In this document: positions 5,333-9,155 of the stretch, piece after piece
Layout: every line of letters starts with the position of its first letter
Numbering within the stretch: position 1 is the first letter of the stretch
Assembly (NCBI GenBank): GCA_023256405.1
Contig: JAGDXK010000011.1
Coordinates: 1 to 9,155, forward strand
DNA length: 9,155 nucleotides
Reading direction: 5' to 3'
Source: Nitrososphaerales archaeon
Lineage (GTDB): Archaea; Thermoproteota; Nitrososphaeria; Conexivisphaerales; UBA164
Position numbers and translations under genes: made by a program
The notes under the pieces: generated by a model
Told to the model about the DNA's origin: nothing
What the model saw: the letters and a program-made list of their open reading frames with translations, nothing else
Databases searched by the model: none

Positions 5333-6543
5333 CCTATCTGACCCTCTTCCCGCCCTGAATGAAGAGTTTTATCGTTCTTATTATCCATAAGAAGCTTAAT
5401 CGCCGAGACCTTTTTCTCAAGATCACAGCTGTCATACGGGTTTGAGAATAGACCCGCGGCTGCCCTTTTAACAATCCTTTCCGCCATCTTTCTCAGAACT
5501 GCCTCCCTGTTAACAGGGTCTTTATCAAGGTGTTCTATGGCTATCTTGACCTCTCTCTGAATTATTGAATTTAGACGAATCATGAACATTTTGAGCCCAT
5601 AATCCGATTTTTTATATATAGATGCTAGAAAAATACGCTTTGCCTCCCCCTCTAGCATGTTATCGATCTCATCTCTTTGCATATCCGTGTTTCTGTTCTT
5701 GAAGATTTCATAAGCCCGCTGCATGTCCCAGTACTCTATGCCGAGATCAGAAACCCCAGGATCCACGTTGCGAGGAACGCCTAGATCTACTATCAGCTTC
5801 GGCAAATTTGTCAATTCGCCGAGGATATCCCTGCTGATCAAGTACTTTTTTGGCTGGGTGTTCGTTGCTGAAAAGACGATCGAAGCGTTTTTCAGCGCAT
5901 CTTTTAGATCATCGTGCTTTAAGATGCTGGCTCCTTTAAATTCATCCCTGTAGAGCTTCCTTGAGCTAACTATGGTAACTGAGCCAGCGCTGCTTCTGAC
6001 AACTTCGTATATCTGCTTGGCCGTCCTGCCCGACCCTATAATAAGAACCCATGGCTTTTCAACTGATATTCTGTTGAGCGCATATACGGCAAGCTCCTTT
6101 GCTATTTCGCTTTTTCTGCTGATGATCTTCGAAGCCCTAATCTTCCTCGCTGCAGTCATCACCCTGTTCAGCGTATAATAGAGGATGGGACCCAGCTTCC
6201 CTTCCCTGTTGGCCCTGTCAAAGCTCCTTTTTACCTGATACATAATGCTTTCCTCTCCGGGCATGAACGAATCCAGACCCAGTGTTACGCGTAACAGATG
6301 CTCTACTGCCCGCTCATTAGCAAAGAAGTAGAACTTATCCCTCTCGCTCTCAAAGGCATTAAAGAAAGGGCTCAGATCCACAGCCTCAAAGTAGAACTCC
6401 ACCCTATTGCAAGTAACAAGGGTGAAAAGGCCCCTTGAGCCCGTGAACCTGTTCTCGTATTTGTAAATGTTTTCAATTACACTCTCCCTGAAATCGACGT
6501 CGGTTAACTTGTAGGATGTGCCTATCAATCCTATTTCCGTCAT
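5329..6543 (-). CDS. hemA: glutamyl-tRNA reductase
   Basis: First committed enzyme of the C5 pathway: NADPH-dependent reduction of glutamyl-tRNA(Glu) to glutamate-1-semialdehyde. The catalytic domain contains LVTCNRVEFY (42-51) with the thioester-forming Cys45. The family segment HLLRVTLGLDSFMPGE (82-97) and QVKRSF (103-108) follow. The NADPH-binding domain begins WVLIIGSGRTA (165-175), a variant of the usual GAGxMG, and includes VDLGVPRNVDP (252-262). A long helical C-terminal dimerisation domain covers about 290-385, then a polar tail. The length of 404 is normal. The ATG at 6543 puts IGLIGTSYKLTDVDFRE, the usual opening, at the N-terminus. The gene is first in a two-gene hemA-hemC unit, with an AT-rich promoter in the 69-bp gap after dnaJ. 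hemL, hemB and hemD are not in this window. Confidence 0.95.
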   Translation of the reverse strand: MTEIGLIGTSYKLTDVDFRESVIENIYKYENRFTGSRGLFTLVTCNRVEFYFEAVDLSPFFNAFESERDKFYFFANERAVEHLLRVTLGLDSFMPGEESIMYQVKRSFDRANREGKLGPILYYTLNRVMTAARKIRASKIISRKSEIAKELAVYALNRISVEKPWVLIIGSGRTAKQIYEVVRSSAGSVTIVSSRKLYRDEFKGASILKHDDLKDALKNASIVFSATNTQPKKYLISRDILGELTNLPKLIVDLGVPRNVDPGVSDLGIEYWDMQRAYEIFKNRNTDMQRDEIDNMLEGEAKRIFLASIYKKSDYGLKMFMIRLNSIIQREVKIAIEHLDKDPVNREAVLRKMAERIVKRAAAGLFSNPYDSCDLEKKVSAIKLLMDNKNDKTLHSGREEGQIG

Positions 6544-6567
6544 GATTTACAATTGATGAAAAAATGC

Positions 6568-6580
6568 CATATTTTTTAAT
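6568..6580 (-). promoter_or_regulatory. TATA-like promoter for hemA-hemC
   Basis: The minus strand reads ATTAAAAAATATG, centred about 31 bp before the hemA ATG, which would give at most a few nucleotides of leader. It sits in the 69-bp gap between the dnaJ stop and hemA, so hemA-hemC is probably transcribed separately from dnaK-dnaJ. A T-run nearer hemA (about 6557-6563) could help end the dnaJ message. Confidence 0.45.
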
Positions 6581-6612
6581 GTTATTACAAAATGGGGAGA
6601 TGCTCTGCGCCG

Positions 6613-7701
6613 TTATTGAGCTTCCTGCGAACGTCTTTTAAGATCTTTCAGTTTCTCCAGCAGCTGCCTCTCTTCATCGCTGAGGCTTGTGGGCAGCCTT
6701 ATCTTCACCTTTAATATCAGGTCGCCTCTTCCGAAGTAGGGCTTAGGCAGGCCCTTTCCTTTTATCCTTATGGTGTCCCCGTTCTGTGTCAGTGGTGGCA
6801 CGTCTACGTTGATCAGCTCGCCGTCTATGTTATAAAAGCCGACTTTAGAGCCAAGTATGGCATCTATGTAGTCCACTTCGAGATCAGCGATCAGATCGTA
6901 TTCGTTCTTTCTGAATTTAGCATCAGGAACTAAATGCACCACTACGTAAAGATCCCCTTTCTGACCATTGAGGTAATGACCCTGCCCCTTCAGCCTCAGC
7001 CTTTCGCCATCTCTAACGTCAGCCGGTATGTTAACCTCTATTTCAGAAGAAGAATAAACTCTCCCCGTCCCGTTGCAAACGCTGCAGACCTTCTCAGGAA
7101 CCTTTCCGGAGCCTCCACATCTCCCGCACGTTGTTATGGTCATCATGGTTCCGAATGGGGTATGTCTGTAGGCTTTTATCTGACCTGTGCCTCTGCATTC
7201 AGGGCAGGTGATCCATCTGCTTCCCCTTTCAACGCCTGTGCCCCTGCATGCCTTACATGCCTCGTATCTGTTTACGGTGATCCTCTTTTTTCCTCCGTTA
7301 TAAAGATCTAGCATTGTCACATCCAGGTCCTTTTCAATATCAAGCGAGTACCTCTCCGAGAAACCCTCAAAGATCTGTCTAAATATATCGGAGAAGTCGA
7401 ATCCGAAGTCCCGAAAAACTTCGTCAAAATCAACGCCCCTGAATATGTCCTCCTGCGTGTACTGCGAGTAAATCCCCTCCTCTCCATACATGTCATACTG
7501 CCTTCTCTTTTCAGGGTCGGAAAGAACTGCATAGGCTTCGGTTATTTCCTTGAACTTCTCCTCGGCCTCCTTCGATTTGTTTACGTCTGGATGATACTGA
7601 AGCGCTAGCTTCCTGTACGCTTCCTTGATCTGCTCCTGAGTAGCGTTGCGGGGTACACCTAGAATCTCATAATAATCCTTCTTTTTCCTTTCGGCGCTCA
7701 T
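6613..7701 (-). CDS. dnaJ: DnaJ (Hsp40) co-chaperone
   Basis: Cytosolic J-protein that delivers unfolded substrates to DnaK and stimulates its ATPase. The J domain occupies about 8-72, with the essential HPD at 37-39. The linker (73-120) is rich in Phe, Asp and Gly but poorer in Gly than the usual G/F region. Four CxxCxGxG zinc motifs follow: CKACRGTG (149), CPECRGTG (166), CGRCGGSG (192), CSVCNGTG (206). The two C-terminal beta domains include VNIPADVRDGERLRLKGQG and IRIKGKGLPKP, so this is a type I DnaJ. The length of 362 is standard. The ATG overlaps the dnaK stop as ATGA, so translation is probably coupled. GGAGG directly abuts the ATG with no spacing and is simply the last Gly codons of dnaK, not a normal ribosome-binding site. 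Confidence 0.97.
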   Translation of the reverse strand: MSAERKKKDYYEILGVPRNATQEQIKEAYRKLALQYHPDVNKSKEAEEKFKEITEAYAVLSDPEKRRQYDMYGEEGIYSQYTQEDIFRGVDFDEVFRDFGFDFSDIFRQIFEGFSERYSLDIEKDLDVTMLDLYNGGKKRITVNRYEACKACRGTGVERGSRWITCPECRGTGQIKAYRHTPFGTMMTITTCGRCGGSGKVPEKVCSVCNGTGRVYSSSEIEVNIPADVRDGERLRLKGQGHYLNGQKGDLYVVVHLVPDAKFRKNEYDLIADLEVDYIDAILGSKVGFYNIDGELINVDVPPLTQNGDTIRIKGKGLPKPYFGRGDLILKVKIRLPTSLSDEERQLLEKLKDLKRRSQEAQ

Positions 7702-9155
7702 CCTCCTTGACTTCCCTGTCCTGATACGTCTCTATAGCCCGTGGAACCCGCTGAAGACGAGCCGTAGAACCTTGCACCTATTGTGCCCAGGACCTTCTTC
7801 AGCTCCTCCGTCTTCTGCCTTATAAGGTTTACATCTTTGCCCTTGAGCGCTTCCCTAAGCTCATCCTCTGCTCTGTTTATCTTTTCCATATCCTCGTTGG
7901 TTAGCTTGTCCTTGAACTCCTCCCTGAACTTTCTCGAGCTGTACAGCGTGCTGTCAGCTTCATTTCTTGCCATAGCTTCTTCAAGCTTCTTTCTGTCCTG
8001 CTCAGCATACATTTCAGCCTCCTTTATCAGCCTCTGTTTCTCCTCCTCCGAGAGCTTTACCCTCGAGGTGATCGTTATCTTTGCCTCCTTCCCGGTCGCT
8101 AGATCCTTCGCGCTCACATGCAGGATACCGTTTGCATCTATGTCAAATGTAACCTCTATTCTTGGAACGCCACGTGGGGCCGGCGGTATGCCCTCAAGCG
8201 TGAACATTCCGAGGGACACGTTGTCAGCGGCCATGGGCCTTTCGCCCTGCAGAACGTGTATCGTAACGGAGGTCTGATAGTCCTCAGCGGTTGTGAATAT
8301 CTGAGAGCGCCTGGTGGGTATTGTCGTGTTCTTCTCGATTATTTTCGTAAATATCCCGCCGTAGGTTTCCACACCTAACGAAACTGGTATGACGTCAAGC
8401 AGAACGATGTTCTTCATTTCGCCGGCCAGGACTGCTCCCTGAATGGCAGCCCCTATCGCTACCGCCTCCATTGGATCCACGCCCCGCTCCGCTGGCTTAC
8501 CCATGATTTCCTCCACGAAACGCCTCACGAGCGGCATCCTTGTCATGCCTCCGATAAGTATAACTTTGTCTATCTTCTCCGGCGTTAGCTTTGCGTCCTC
8601 CAGCACCTGTCTTATCGTCGGCTCAATTCTGCGAATCACCGGCATCGCTATTTCCTCGAGCTTGGCCCTTGTTAGAGTATAATGCAGATGCCTTGGCTCG
8701 CCATTGACGTACGCTATAAATGGAATATCTATATCGGTCGTAAGTAGATTAGTCAGCTCGATCTTGGCCTTCTCCGCGGCTTCCTTCAGCCTTACAACCG
8801 CAGCCCTGTCCTGCGAAAGGTCAACTCCAGTTTCCCTTTTAAACTCCTCTATTAGAAGGTTCATGATGGCCCTGTCAACGTCTGCTCCACCGGTCTCGTT
8901 GTCCCCGCTGGTTGCCAGGACCTGAAATACTCCCTGTCCAAACTCCATTACAGTTGCGTCGTGCGTGCCCCCTCCAAAGCTGAAGACCAGTATTCTCATT
9001 TCCTTGTCGGATTTGTCTATGCCATAAGCTAAGCATGCGGCAGTTGGCTCATTTATGATCCTCACTACTTCAAGGCCTGCTATTTCACCAGCATCCTTTG
9101 TTGCCTGTCTCTGGTTGTCGTTGAAATATGCTGGCACTGTGATTACTGCCTGCTT
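7698..9155 (-). CDS. dnaK: DnaK (Hsp70) chaperone, N-terminal part beyond window end
   Basis: ATP-driven foldase working with DnaJ and GrpE. The frame is open to the window edge (9155), beginning KQAVITVPAYFND, so about 135 N-terminal residues (phosphate 1 loop, Lys70) are missing. Present are IINEPTAA with the Glu171 equivalent, GGGT (Thr199), the Asp201 equivalent, adenosine-motif IGGMTRMP, the linker region NIVLLDVIPVSLGVET, the full beta substrate-binding domain (to about ITITSRV) and the helical lid. The tail is Gly/Ser-rich and ends SGQGSQGG instead of an acidic EEVD-like end. A striking oddity is VFSFGGGT: Ser (codon 8979-8981) replaces the catalytic Asp194 of E. coli DnaK. Numbering from Pro143 and Glu171 shows no gap. 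The TGA stop overlaps dnaJ. Whether grpE lies upstream cannot be seen. Archaeal dnaK genes are considered bacterial acquisitions. Confidence 0.97.
   Translation of the reverse strand, partial: KQAVITVPAYFNDNQRQATKDAGEIAGLEVVRIINEPTAACLAYGIDKSDKEMRILVFSFGGGTHDATVMEFGQGVFQVLATSGDNETGGADVDRAIMNLLIEEFKRETGVDLSQDRAAVVRLKEAAEKAKIELTNLLTTDIDIPFIAYVNGEPRHLHYTLTRAKLEEIAMPVIRRIEPTIRQVLEDAKLTPEKIDKVILIGGMTRMPLVRRFVEEIMGKPAERGVDPMEAVAIGAAIQGAVLAGEMKNIVLLDVIPVSLGVETYGGIFTKIIEKNTTIPTRRSQIFTTAEDYQTSVTIHVLQGERPMAADNVSLGMFTLEGIPPAPRGVPRIEVTFDIDANGILHVSAKDLATGKEAKITITSRVKLSEEEKQRLIKEAEMYAEQDRKKLEEAMARNEADSTLYSSRKFREEFKDKLTNEDMEKINRAEDELREALKGKDVNLIRQKTEELKKVLGTIGARFYGSSSAGSTGYRDVSGQGSQGG

Noticed and set aside
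6934..7311. Plus-strand 125-codon open frame
   Set aside because: Antisense to the zinc-finger and beta-domain part of dnaJ, which is intact and motif-rich.
7702..7706. GGAGG directly before the dnaJ ATG as a Shine-Dalgarno site
   Set aside because: There is no spacing to the ATG and the bases are the two terminal Gly codons of dnaK; coupling through the ATGA overlap is the better explanation.
7783..8277. Plus-strand 164-codon Ser/Leu-rich open frame
   Set aside because: Antisense shadow of the dnaK lid region; its Ser/Phe/Leu bias is what results from reading Glu/Lys-rich codons backwards.

Overview
The window looks like chromosome of a Thermoplasmatales-type euryarchaeon. The tRNA-Trp gene carries an archaeal bulge-helix-bulge intron. 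The pseudouridine synthase is a Cbf5 with a PUA domain, and the kinase is the archaeal CMP kinase type. Promoters are TATA boxes without bacterial -35/-10 elements. Bacterial-type DnaK/DnaJ in an archaeon fits Thermoplasmatales, among other euryarchaea. Base composition is roughly balanced. No mobile element, CRISPR array or rRNA is visible, and the species cannot be fixed by eye.

Layout. At 1-33 is the 3' end of a plus-strand tRNA, probably tRNA-Asn. Next on the plus strand is a two-gene unit, cmk (141-758) and cbf5 (721-1713). Everything after that is on the minus strand. Read in the direction of transcription (from the right edge leftward) it is: dnaK (5' end cut by the window edge) and dnaJ, joined by an ATGA overlap; hemA and hemC, joined by a TTGA overlap; an intron-containing tRNA-Trp; an Hsp20 small heat-shock protein; a 105-residue unknown protein; and a phosphohexomutase, whose 3' end overlaps that of cbf5 by 23 bp. 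The only long gap without a clear gene is 3997-4256.

How the genes work together. dnaK-dnaJ is a refolding chaperone pair, and Hsp20 is an ATP-independent holdase, so two arms of protein quality control lie close together. hemA and hemC make glutamate-1-semialdehyde and hydroxymethylbilane in the C5 tetrapyrrole pathway; the intervening genes (hemL, hemB) and hemD are not here. cmk supplies CDP, and cbf5 is the catalytic core of H/ACA RNA-guided and tRNA pseudouridylation. The phosphohexomutase feeds sugar-nucleotide synthesis.

Main points for a second look. (1) The 55-nt tRNA-Trp intron can fold either as a textbook splicing motif or as a compact C/D-box guide whose two antisense elements register on tRNA positions C34 and C39. 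(2) The DnaK ATPase domain has Ser at the position of the catalytic Asp194 (E. coli numbering). (3) At least four protein genes have TATA-like boxes centred about 24-27 bp before the start codon, which points to leaderless mRNAs and supports two GTG starts. (4) A possible gene remnant or small ORF lies just 3' of tRNA-Trp.
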